From Clostridia bacterium (GTDB lineage: Bacteria; Bacillota; Clostridia; Christensenellales; Aristaeellaceae): a stretch of DNA of 64,000 nucleotides. A model generated the notes under the pieces. That model searched no databases. It worked only from the letters and a program-made list of their open reading frames with translations, and was not told where the DNA came from. Position numbers and translations under genes: made by a program. The stretch covers positions 1-64,000 of the forward strand of contig JAFWZN010000086.1 in the NCBI GenBank assembly GCA_017522345.1, read 5' to 3'. Positions within the stretch are counted from its first letter, which is position 1, and each line of letters starts with the position of its first letter. This document shows positions 1 through 6,541 of the stretch, in pieces.

Positions 1-383
1 GCTGGGGCTGCGTGCTTTTATATGGAGAACACCGAAAGGAAATGTCGGGCGGCGAAAAGGAAACGACCAACAACCGAATGGAGCTGACGGCTGCCATCAA
101 GGCGCTTGAAGCGCTGAACGCGCCGTGCCGCGTGGATTTATATTCCGACAGCGCGTATCTCGTAAATGCCTTTGAGCAAGGCTGGCTCAATAACTGGGTG
201 AAACGAAATTGGGTCAAGGCGGACAAAAAGCCTGTGGAAAACGCAGATCTCTGGAAGCGGATTTTGGAACTGGTTAAGGTTCATGCAGTCGTCTTCCATA
301 AGGTCAAGGGACACGCTTCAAACAAAGAAAACAACCGCTGCGACGAACTGGCGACAGCGGCTGTAAAGCAATTCAGATTATGA
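1..383 (+). CDS. rnhA: Ribonuclease HI, C-terminal part (5' end outside window)
   Basis: RNase HI cuts the RNA strand of RNA-DNA hybrids in the cytoplasm, removing primers and R-loops. The reading frame is open from base 3 (Trp-Gly-Cys-Val), so the gene starts before the window and the first catalytic Asp is not visible. Three of the four catalytic acidic/His elements are present: the Glu in NNRMELTAA, the Asp in YSDSAYL, and the His and Asp in KGHASNKENNRCDEL. The handle region NWVKRNWVKADKKPVENADLW is of the E. coli type. The stop overlaps the stop of the convergent recombinase gene by six bases, with no visible terminator between them. Confidence 0.93.
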   Translation, partial: WGCVLLYGEHRKEMSGGEKETTNNRMELTAAIKALEALNAPCRVDLYSDSAYLVNAFEQGWLNNWVKRNWVKADKKPVENADLWKRILELVKVHAVVFHKVKGHASNKENNRCDELATAAVKQFRL

Positions 384-1538
384 TTCTTCCGAAGCTTCTT
401 TCGTAGGAGCTTCGTTTTTTTCTTGAGATTGCCCCTCCAAAGCGATCCTCAAAACTTCATCTGTGATTTCTTTGGGCGCTTCATCATCGCGAAGCGTCAC
501 TTTTTTTGCGGCCATTCTGCGCCTTGCATCGCTCATGGCGGCGTAATGGCGGCGCGTGGTGTTGACGTCGGAATGCCCGAGTACATCCGCAACCAAATAA
601 ATATCGCCGGTTTCGCGATAGAGGCTTGTGCCGAAGGTGGAACGCAATTTGTGCGGGCTTATGCGCTTTTTAAGGGGCGCGGCGATGGCTGCGTATTTTT
701 TTACCATGTTTTCGACTGCGCGCACGGTCATTCTGCGCTTCTGAAGGGATAAAAACAGCGCGTTTTCATGGCCTTCGAGCGCCTGAATCTTCCTGCGTTC
801 GGCCAGATAATCCTTTAAGGACGCTTCAACCTCGTTCGGGAAATACAAAATTGCCTGATTTCCGCCTTTCCGGGTGACAAGGAACCCGCCGACCTCAAAA
901 TCGAGGTGATCGATGTCGAGCCCCACGCATTCGCTTACGCGGATGCCGGTTCCGAGAAAGAGCGTCAGCATGGCAAGATCTCGTTTTTTGGTAATTTCGT
1001 GATACATCTGCTGGCGCGGACTCAGCTTCTCGCCGCTTTCGGCGGCGTCCAGCATGCGCGCTACTTCGTCGATTTCGAGACGCAAAATCGGCTTTTCACG
1101 GCGTTTGGGCGTATCAATCAGCGCGCTTACGTCGCTCGGAATAAGGCTTTGCCTGAACATCCACTTAAAAAACGATCTCAGCGAATAGAATTTCCGCATT
1201 TTGCCGAGCTCCTGATTCGAAACCTCCTGATCGTTTTCGTCCAGATAATAATTAAGATAGTCAATATACAAAACGATGTCGCGCGCGGTAACAGCGGAAA
1301 AGTCCGTTTTGTCCCATGTAATCGGGTCTTTGAGGCCGAATTTCGGGTTTTCCTTTGAAAGATAATTGATAAACAGCCGGATGTCGCGCGCATAGGCGTA
1401 GCGGGTGAGCGGTTGTGTGGTGGAGGCGATGGCCTGAATAAAGTCAACGACGATTGCCGGAAGCGTGGATAAGATGTTCCGGGTCAAGGTTGTTATGGCA
1501 ATGGCGTGTTCCTGTGCGTAGGAAAGATTTTTGGGCAT
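378..1538 (-). CDS. Tyrosine recombinase, XerS-like
   Basis: A 386-residue site-specific tyrosine recombinase. An N-terminal SAM-like core-binding domain (about residues 25-145) precedes the catalytic domain. Catalytic residues are visible: Arg in TGIRVSE (about 200), Lys in TRKGG (about 224), HKLR (His 296, Arg 299), His in LGHSD (about 322) and the nucleophile Tyr in RRHYAAM (about 332). Length and N-terminus resemble the XerS-type recombinases of Firmicutes that resolve chromosome dimers, but an integrase role is not excluded. A TTG at 1556 opens the frame further, but it belongs to a TTGGAGG ribosome binding site, so the ATG at 1538 is chosen. Its nearest strong promoter lies about 480 bases upstream and carries a long palindrome. 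Confidence 0.88.
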   Translation of the reverse strand: MPKNLSYAQEHAIAITTLTRNILSTLPAIVVDFIQAIASTTQPLTRYAYARDIRLFINYLSKENPKFGLKDPITWDKTDFSAVTARDIVLYIDYLNYYLDENDQEVSNQELGKMRKFYSLRSFFKWMFRQSLIPSDVSALIDTPKRREKPILRLEIDEVARMLDAAESGEKLSPRQQMYHEITKKRDLAMLTLFLGTGIRVSECVGLDIDHLDFEVGGFLVTRKGGNQAILYFPNEVEASLKDYLAERRKIQALEGHENALFLSLQKRRMTVRAVENMVKKYAAIAAPLKKRISPHKLRSTFGTSLYRETGDIYLVADVLGHSDVNTTRRHYAAMSDARRRMAAKKVTLRDDEAPKEITDEVLRIALEGQSQEKNEAPTKEASEES

Positions 1539-1822
1539 GGAAACGTTAACCTCCAATTAACAAATGTGGGGCGTGGGGGAGCGGAGGAAAAAACGCGGGG
1601 GAAAGGGAAGGGAAGATGAACGGATTTCAAAAATAAAATCGAAACGATAATCCGCCTTTGAAAATGAGACGCGCGCTGTAAAGCGTTTTTGCGCGCGGAC
1701 ATACCAACGATTTAGCCGGTTCAAATCGTCGCTTAAAGAAAACGATCAGATTTTAAATATCCGAGGAAATATCCATTGAACCCAAAAATGAATTGCTTAC
1801 GGAAGGCGCAAAAAAACGGACA

Positions 1823-1840
1823 TGGACAAATATTCGTCCA
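1823..1840 (-). repeat. Near-palindrome followed by a T-run
   Basis: An 18-base inverted repeat (arms TGGACRAAT) with one mismatched pair. On the minus strand a run of seven T follows after six bases. It could be an intrinsic terminator inside the recombinase leader, but the gap between stem and T-run is longer than usual. Confidence 0.35.
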
Positions 1841-1987
1841 GAGAAAAAATAAAGGCTCACAGAGGCGTTAAAAACAAGTTGGCAGCAATACGGAGCCATT
1901 GAAAGACCGAACCGACCGAATCCGCCAAAGGAAACCGGAATCAGGCGTAAACGCCGATTGGCCGGATAAGCTTTACAAAAAACTGCG

Positions 1988-2023
1988 CAACTATTCGTAA
2001 AAGCTGTCTTTTGCGAATAGTTG
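1988..2023. repeat. Long inverted repeat at the start point of the upstream promoter
   Basis: Arms CAACTATTCGTAAAAG and CTTTTGCGAATAGTTG are complementary at 15 of 16 positions (the odd pair is T/G) around a CTGT centre. It begins two bases after the -10 hexamer of the minus-strand promoter, where an operator would block initiation. Read another way, the inner 28 bases are two 11-base arms around a 6-base centre, the geometry of a Xer/dif core site. Confidence 0.75.
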
Positions 2024-2024
2024 G

Positions 2025-2053
2025 ATTATACGCCACATTTGCCCTATTGTCAA
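2025..2053 (-). promoter_or_regulatory. Consensus sigma-A promoter reading toward the recombinase
   Basis: On the minus strand TTGACA (2053-2048) and TATAAT (2030-2025) are separated by exactly 17 bases, a perfect match to the housekeeping consensus. Transcription should start near 2018, inside the palindrome, and run about 480 bases before the recombinase ATG. Confidence 0.8.
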
Positions 2054-2255
2054 GGGGTTTGTGAGAGAGAAATCTCTTGGCGGATAATTTGATTGTATGA
2101 TGAACGTTGAGCAGGCGCTTTATTTTAGGCGGCGAAACTTCTTCTGTACGTGATAAAAAGCACGTATGGAAATTAGATTTAATTAAATCCTTTTATTGTT
2201 TAGATGGGTAAAATTGCTCTGCCCTACTACGCCGCTTCCTTTTATTTTTCAAATA

Positions 2256-2264
2256 TGGTATAAT
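2256..2264 (+). promoter_or_regulatory. Extended -10 promoter for the GNAT gene
   Basis: TGGTATAAT is a perfect extended -10 element 31 bases before the ATG. No good -35 hexamer lies 17 bases upstream, as is common for extended -10 promoters. Confidence 0.6.
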
Positions 2265-2294
2265 CTATATATAAAGTGTCCAGGAGGAAAAAGT

Positions 2295-2876
2295 ATGGAG
2301 ATTTCTATTTGCAAGCTTACCCCTGAACTGATTAGCGACTGGCTTTCATATTTTGATCATGACGCCTTTAGCGATAACGCTGATTGGTGTGGCTGTTATT
2401 GTATGTGCTATCATTGGAACAGCGAGCTTCAGAATAAAAAGCCGTGGAACTGTGATGCGGACTGTGCTCAATTCAATCGTGAGCAAGCGATCAGGTTGAT
2501 TAACGAAGGACGCATGCAAGGATATCTTGCATACGATCAGGAGAAGGTTGTGGGTTGGTGCAATGCGAATGAAAAGTCTGCATATGACAACGTGAATTTT
2601 AATTTTCCGGAAGAAATTCCTGATCAGGGCGAAAAAATTAAATCTGTGGTTTGTTTTTCTGTTGCACCATCTTACAGAGGGCGTGGGATTGCAGGAAAAC
2701 TGCTTGAGGTTGTTTGTGATCAGGCAAAGGTCGAAGGATATGATTTTGTGGAGGCGTATCCCTTTGAGCACGACGAAAATCATGCTGATCATGGACCGCT
2801 GGGCATGTATGAAAAGGCGGGATTTAATTTTTGCATGAAATTGGACGGATGCGTTGTTTATCGGAAAAAGTTTTGA
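2295..2876 (+). CDS. GNAT family N-acetyltransferase
   Basis: A 193-residue cytoplasmic acetyltransferase that should transfer acetyl from acetyl-CoA to an amine; the substrate cannot be read from the sequence. The acetyl-CoA pyrophosphate-binding motif YRGRGIAGK is at about 127-135, preceded by the strand VVCFSVAPS, and MYEKAGF near the C-terminus is the usual GNAT motif B ending. The N-terminus has a cysteine cluster, WCGCYCMCYHW (31-41), unusual for the fold and possibly metal binding. The start at 2295 is set by AGGAGG seven bases upstream; the longer open frame begins upstream of the promoter. Base composition is AT-richer than the housekeeping neighbours, which suggests acquisition. The next gene starts 37 bases downstream. 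Confidence 0.85.
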   Translation: MEISICKLTPELISDWLSYFDHDAFSDNADWCGCYCMCYHWNSELQNKKPWNCDADCAQFNREQAIRLINEGRMQGYLAYDQEKVVGWCNANEKSAYDNVNFNFPEEIPDQGEKIKSVVCFSVAPSYRGRGIAGKLLEVVCDQAKVEGYDFVEAYPFEHDENHADHGPLGMYEKAGFNFCMKLDGCVVYRKKF

Positions 2877-2913
2877 TTACGATATACTTAAAAGTGACTT
2901 AAAGGAGAAAAAC

Positions 2914-3348
2914 ATGGTTATCGGCATTTTCGGCGAAAGCTGCACGGGAAAATCCACTTTGGCTGAAATACTCAGGGAAAAAATCAATTGCGAAGTTTAT
3001 ACGGGCAAGGATTACATAAGGCTTGCCAAAAACGAAGCGATCGCGAAAAAACTGTTTGAGAAAAAGCTTCTGGAAGCTGTGAACGGCGAAAACGTTATTT
3101 ATGTGATTTCCGAAAAAGAGCATCTTTCCCTTCTGCCGGAGGGCGCATTCCGCGTGCTTGTAACGGCGGATATTGAACTGATCAAGGAAAGATTCAAACA
3201 GCGCATGCGCGGCGTTATGCCGCCGCCCGTTCAGATGATGCTCGAAAAGAAGCACGGATGCTTTGATCAGGAAGAATGCGATGTTCATATGATTTCGGAA
3301 AAAGACAATATTGAGGATATTGCTAAAAAGATCATTGAGAGCATATAA
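2914..3348 (+). CDS. P-loop nucleotide kinase-like protein
   Basis: A 144-residue protein starting MVIGIFGES with a Walker A motif GESCTGKS (residues 7-14), in the size range of small NMP-kinase-like or AAA_33-type enzymes. A later segment, TADIELIKERFKQRMRG, resembles the LID region of nucleoside monophosphate kinases (Arg-rich, after a beta strand ending in Thr-Ala-Asp). The substrate cannot be assigned. The ATG at 2914 follows AAAGGAG and is preferred over the longer frame that overlaps the GNAT gene. Probably cotranscribed with the GNAT gene and ended by the hairpin directly downstream. Confidence 0.7.
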   Translation: MVIGIFGESCTGKSTLAEILREKINCEVYTGKDYIRLAKNEAIAKKLFEKKLLEAVNGENVIYVISEKEHLSLLPEGAFRVLVTADIELIKERFKQRMRGVMPPPVQMMLEKKHGCFDQEECDVHMISEKDNIEDIAKKIIESI

Positions 3349-3358
3349 AATACAGAAG

Positions 3359-3421
3359 CGACCAGTGTGCCGTTCCGTGGCCTTTTACAGGATAGCGCGG
3401 AACGGCTCACCGGTCGTTTTT
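3359..3421 (+). terminator. Intrinsic terminator after the P-loop gene
   Basis: A long stem (CGACCAGTG..CCGTTCC paired with GGAACGG..CACCGGTCG) is followed by TTTTT. It sits between convergent genes and closes the GNAT/P-loop unit. Confidence 0.85.
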
Positions 3422-3432
3422 GACTTATTTGA

Positions 3433-4158
3433 TCATGGTAAATTATGGATTCTACGATATGTATTCATCCATTCATCGAGATACGTTTGCATTGAAAAAT
3501 CGAGATAACCGCCCTGTGAAAGGAAAGGGATGACTCTTTGAGAAAGATCGCCCGTGCTGATATTCAGGCTTTCAACGGCACTGAAAAAATTTTGGAATAT
3601 TGTTGAAGATTTACTGCTTTTATCCTGCAAAAGAAAATATGTATGAGCAAATGCTTCTGATTTTTCCGGATGCTGCGAAAGCATCTCTGTTGCCTGCCTG
3701 ACAACAGATTGAACATCTCTCAGAAAAGCGATAAGATCATATAGCGAAATCAACTTTTCGGTTGGCTTCATTAGTTCTTTGGGCAGATCAAGATTGTCTG
3801 TTTTAAGCATATCGAGCGCAGCTCTTATATTATTTTCCTCAAGGATACTGTAAGTCTTCCTTGCATCGCGGCTTTTTTTTGATTCTCGTAAAAGTCCCTT
3901 ACCACCGGGGATTAAAAGAATCGGCGAAATATAACTGAATACAAGCATTAAAAGAGCGAAAATACAGCCTGAGCGCCTTTCACGTTCTTCGCTTTCAACG
4001 ATTTCTGTCAATTTGGCATAAATTGGTTCTTTCCATTTGCGATCACTTTCGGCAAATTCGCTTTGCTTTCTTTCAAGATCTTCTTCGAGATAATCATGCC
4101 ATATGTCGAGAAGAAGATCAGCTGTTGCGGACTTTTTAAGAAGATACAGGTTACTCAT
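3433..4158 (-). CDS. Unknown membrane protein, 241 aa
   Basis: I do not recognise a family. The first 60 residues are highly charged and helical (LEEDLERKQSEFAESDRKW), followed by a hydrophobic stretch at about 64-86 (CIFALLMLVFSYISPILLI) that should be one membrane segment or hairpin, then a soluble, mostly helical C-terminal domain of about 150 residues. The start has GGAGGA nine bases upstream and overlaps the end of the upstream Cys-rich gene by eight bases, so the two are translationally coupled. AT-richer than the neighbouring mutS region. Confidence 0.7.
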   Translation of the reverse strand: MSNLYLLKKSATADLLLDIWHDYLEEDLERKQSEFAESDRKWKEPIYAKLTEIVESEERERRSGCIFALLMLVFSYISPILLIPGGKGLLRESKKSRDARKTYSILEENNIRAALDMLKTDNLDLPKELMKPTEKLISLYDLIAFLRDVQSVVRQATEMLSQHPEKSEAFAHTYFLLQDKSSKSSTIFQNFFSAVESLNISTGDLSQRVIPFLSQGGYLDFSMQTYLDEWMNTYRRIHNLP

Positions 4159-4381
4159 CTTCTTGTTCCTCCTTTTTGAGGTAATTAAGCATTTCTTCGT
4201 TTTCGCGGTTGTCCTCAGGAAGAACGATATCGTCGATTTCGATTCCGCGAAACTCTGCGCCTTCGGAGTTTACGCATTTCATGCAGTTATCGCATTTTTT
4301 ATTTGGGTCGAGATCGCACATTTCGCATTCGCCGCAGCCGGTGCATTCTTTGAATTCATCAAGCACACACATTTTTGCCAT
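4151..4381 (-). CDS. Small cysteine-cluster protein, 76 aa
   Basis: The short protein has eight cysteines in its first 36 residues: C5, then C13-x2-C16-x2-C19-x2-C22, then C30-x2-C33-x2-C36. The remainder is strongly acidic (EDNRENEEMLNYLKKEEQEDE). The spacing suggests a metal site, either two small zinc knuckles or an Fe-S cluster; it is not a canonical 2[4Fe-4S] ferredoxin because the Cys-Pro pattern is absent. The frame is open to 4504, but GGAGG nine bases before the ATG at 4381 and the promoter at 4415-4443 set the start. It overlaps the next gene by eight bases. Function unknown. Confidence 0.75.
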   Translation of the reverse strand: MAKMCVLDEFKECTGCGECEMCDLDPNKKCDNCMKCVNSEGAEFRGIEIDDIVLPEDNRENEEMLNYLKKEEQEDE

Positions 4382-4414
4382 TGAAAGTTTCCTCCGGATC
4401 ATGAAAGTATCCTT

Positions 4415-4443
4415 ATTATACGACGGAAAAGCGAAAAGCACAA
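4415..4443 (-). promoter_or_regulatory. Sigma-A promoter for the Cys-rich/membrane protein pair
   Basis: TTGTGC (4443-4438), a 17-base spacer and TATAAT (4420-4415) on the minus strand, about 34 bases before the ATG at 4381. Confidence 0.7.
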
Positions 4444-4445
4444 GA

Positions 4446-4480
4446 TAAAAATCAGCTGCTCGAAACATATCGAACAGCTG
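4446..4480 (-). terminator. Terminator of the SOS-controlled small gene
   Basis: CAGCTGTTCGA and TCGAGCAGCTG form an 11-bp stem with a six-base loop, followed on the minus strand by ATTTTTAT. It begins 13 bases after the stop of the small membrane protein gene and insulates the promoter just downstream. Confidence 0.8.
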
Positions 4481-4493
4481 TTCTTTTTCGTTC

Positions 4494-4694
4494 TTATATG
4501 GCAAAGGTCAGCCCGATAGGCATCATGCCGGTTCCGGCGACCTCCGCCGAGGATCTGAGGCCCGCTTCCATGCTGATGGTAAAAACGAGCATTGTTAGGC
4601 ACACGATGATGATCGCAAGCAGGAAACGCTTCATGCTGACCGCGCGAACGCTCCTCATTACGAATCTTCTGGATGTTTGTTTTCTGTATACCAT
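4494..4694 (-). CDS. Small membrane protein under LexA control, 66 aa
   Basis: The 66-residue product has a basic N-terminus (eight Arg/Lys within residues 4-23), one clear transmembrane helix at about 25-42 (LLAIIIVCLTMLVFTIS) and a short tail of 24 residues. By the positive-inside rule the N-terminus is cytoplasmic. No family is recognised. Its promoter carries a LexA box between -35 and -10, so it is expected to be induced by DNA damage. Small single-pass SOS proteins in other bacteria (YneA in Bacillus, SidA in Caulobacter) block cell division, and this is the best analogy, but only by context. The longer open frame is rejected because its start lies inside the promoter. It has its own terminator, so it is monocistronic. 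Confidence 0.82.
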   Translation of the reverse strand: MVYRKQTSRRFVMRSVRAVSMKRFLLAIIIVCLTMLVFTISMEAGLRSSAEVAGTGMMPIGLTFAI

Positions 4695-4731
4695 CGTATC
4701 GCCGCCTTCCGTAGTGTTTTTAACTGTCTGC

Positions 4732-4760
4732 ATTATAACAGAACATATGTTCGATGTCAA
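4732..4760 (-). promoter_or_regulatory. Consensus sigma-A promoter of the small SOS gene
   Basis: On the minus strand TTGACA (4760-4755), a spacer of exactly 17 bases and TATAAT (4737-4732). The start site should be near 4725, giving a leader of about 30 bases. Confidence 0.85.
4740..4753 (-). promoter_or_regulatory. LexA (SOS) operator
   Basis: CGAACATATGTTCT matches the Bacillus/Clostridium LexA consensus CGAACRNRYGTTYC at 13 of 14 positions and contains the perfect palindrome GAACATATGTTC. It occupies the spacer between -35 and -10, where bound LexA would exclude RNA polymerase. Confidence 0.85.
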
Positions 4761-4790
4761 GCATTTTGGAGAAATTTTTTTAAAACTCCC

Positions 4791-5228
4791 CTACGCCGTT
4801 TTCCACTTGATCAGAATTACGCCGGCGATCATCAAAAGAACGCCGAAAATTTTCATGGGCGTAAAAGCGATCTTCTCGCTTCCGAGGATTCCGAATGCGT
4901 CGATAAGCGCCGCCACGAGAAGCTGTGAAATTAAGATGACCGAAATTGCAGTTGTAGGATTCAGATTATGAATTGACACCATGACTGTCAGCGTTATGAC
5001 AAGCCCGAGCGCGCCGCCGAACAGGTATACAGGTTCGGCGTTTTTGATGAGCGCGAAATTGCCCTTTCCGAAAAGAAGCACCGCGATCAGGGACAGCGTA
5101 AACGCCGTTCCCTGCACAAAGGCGTTGGATTCCAGAAGGCCGATTTTATCGGAAAGGCGCGTGTTGATTACGCCCTGTAAACTCATTGCAGCGCCGGAAA
5201 CAATGGCGGTAATAATTCCAAATATCAT
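4791..5228 (-). CDS. DMT family transporter, YdcZ/DUF606 type
   Basis: A 145-residue integral membrane protein of the drug/metabolite transporter superfamily, DUF606 (YdcZ) branch. Four or five hydrophobic segments are visible, starting MIFGIITAIVSGAAMSLQG, with the family pattern of a conserved NTRLS after the first helix and NLNPTTAISVILISQL before the fourth. The usual length is about 140-150, so it is complete; family members often act as dimers. GAGGTGAG upstream supports the ATG. Substrate unknown. Confidence 0.85.
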   Translation of the reverse strand: MIFGIITAIVSGAAMSLQGVINTRLSDKIGLLESNAFVQGTAFTLSLIAVLLFGKGNFALIKNAEPVYLFGGALGLVITLTVMVSIHNLNPTTAISVILISQLLVAALIDAFGILGSEKIAFTPMKIFGVLLMIAGVILIKWKTA

Positions 5229-5281
5229 ATGAACTCACCTCAAAATGATTTTCCCCCATCTTTATACTATTTATGCACATG

Positions 5282-5308
5282 AAAAAGCGTCCGCCGAAAC
5301 GCGGACGC
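5282..5308 (-). terminator. Terminator of the mutSL/miaA gene run
   Basis: GCGTCCGC and GCGGACGC form a perfect 8-bp stem with a six-base loop, followed on the minus strand by TTTTT. It lies 16 bases after the stop of the methionine gamma-lyase family gene. Confidence 0.85.
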
Positions 5309-5323
5309 TTTTCGATATTCGTA

Positions 5324-6541
5324 TTAATTCCAGTTTTTCAGCATTTCCATGAGCGCGATTTTGCCGTGCGCATAGGTCAGTCCTCCCTGAAGATACGCGA
5401 TGTACGGAGGACGGATGGGCGCGTCGGCGGATAATTCGATGGATGCGCCGGAGACGAACGTGCCTGCCGCCATAATGACTTCATCCTGATAGCCGGGCAT
5501 CGCCCACGGCTCAGGTACGGCCTCGGAATCGACCGGGGAATTTACCTGAATGTTCTGAACGAAGGAAATGAGCTTGTCGGCCTCACCAAACTTGATGGCC
5601 TGAATGATGTCGTTCCTCTGATCATTGTAAGACGGATGCACATCATAGCCTAAAAGCTCAAAAACACGGGAAAAGAGCGTTGAAACCCTGAGCGCCTGAC
5701 ATACAATGTGCGGCGCAAGGAAAAGGCCCTGATAAAACGGCTGATAGCTTGCGGCGTAGCTTCCGACCTCCGCGCCGATGCCGGGCGAAGTCAGACGGTA
5801 GCTGACAAGCTCCACACATTCCTTTTTGCCTGCGATATAGCCGCCGGTGGGCGCGATTCCCCCGCCGGGATTTTTGATCAGCGAGCCCGCCATAATGTCG
5901 GCCTTGGGCTCTTCCGTACCGGTGAACTCGCCGTAGCAATTGTCCACCATCACGAAGGCGCCGGGCTTCTTTAAATGGATTTTTTCGATCATCTCGTTGA
6001 TTTCTTTGACGCTTAACGACGGTCTCCAGTCGTAGCCGCGGGAGCGCTGGATAAGAACGAGCTTTACATCGTCCGTGAGGGCATTTAAAATCGCTTCCTC
6101 GTCGAGCTTTCCGTCCTTGAGGTCGGCCTGTTTGTAGGAAACGCCATAGTCCTTTAAAGAGCCGTTTCCCCTCTCGCCTGCGATTCCGATGATTTCCTCA
6201 AGGGTATCATACGGTTTTCCCGCGGCGGACAACAGCGTGTCGCCGGGACGAAGAATGCCGAAAAGACACAAAGCCAGCGCGTGCGTGCCGGAGGCAATCT
6301 GAGGGCGGACAAGCGCCGCTTCAGCGCCTAAGACTTCCGCAAAGATTTCGCCCAAGGTATCGCGGCCGATATCGTCGTAGCCGTAGCCGGTGGTGGGCGC
6401 AAAATGGCGCGCGGAAACGCGGTGGTTTTTAAAGGAATCAAGAATCTTCTTGGTGTTCAAGCGCTCGATTTCGTCAAGGCGGGCGAACGCCTCCGACGCG
6501 TCTTTTTCGGCGCGCGCAATGATTTCAAGGTAATTATCCAT
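5324..6541 (-). CDS. Methionine gamma-lyase family protein (YnbB type)
   Basis: A 405-residue PLP enzyme of the Met_gamma_lyase (aluminium resistance, YnbB) family, fold-type I. The PLP lysine is in SLIKNPGGG (Lys 223) and the ring-stacking Asp in VMVDNCYGE (Asp 200); the phosphate-binding loop is IASGTHALAL (about 82-91). It is assumed to eliminate sulfur from Cys or Met-related compounds, but the physiological substrate is not settled. GGAGG precedes the ATG, and the gene overlaps the end of miaA by eight bases. The same pairing with miaA near mutSL is familiar from other Firmicutes. Confidence 0.9.
   Translation of the reverse strand: MDNYLEIIARAEKDASEAFARLDEIERLNTKKILDSFKNHRVSARHFAPTTGYGYDDIGRDTLGEIFAEVLGAEAALVRPQIASGTHALALCLFGILRPGDTLLSAAGKPYDTLEEIIGIAGERGNGSLKDYGVSYKQADLKDGKLDEEAILNALTDDVKLVLIQRSRGYDWRPSLSVKEINEMIEKIHLKKPGAFVMVDNCYGEFTGTEEPKADIMAGSLIKNPGGGIAPTGGYIAGKKECVELVSYRLTSPGIGAEVGSYAASYQPFYQGLFLAPHIVCQALRVSTLFSRVFELLGYDVHPSYNDQRNDIIQAIKFGEADKLISFVQNIQVNSPVDSEAVPEPWAMPGYQDEVIMAAGTFVSGASIELSADAPIRPPYIAYLQGGLTYAHGKIALMEMLKNWN

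Larger units (their letters stand above)
1557..2294. other. 738-base gene-free stretch upstream of the recombinase
   Basis: No ORF with a credible ribosome binding site was found on either strand. It holds a consensus minus-strand promoter (2025-2053), a long palindrome at the expected start site (1988-2023), a shorter near-palindrome followed on the minus strand by seven T (1816-1840), a 14-base perfect palindrome (2176-2189) and the extended -10 of the next gene (2256-2264). The minus-strand leader from about 2018 to 1538 could be an untranslated leader or encode a small RNA; no known RNA family was recognised. Confidence 0.6.

Noticed and set aside
1770-1915. 48-codon minus-strand frame in the recombinase leader (MAPYCCQLVF..)
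   Set aside because: No ribosome binding site and no protein-like pattern; left as untranslated leader.
4498-4971. 157-codon plus-strand frame across the SOS gene and promoter
   Set aside because: Runs through the small gene, its promoter and the 3' end of the DMT gene; no start signal or family.
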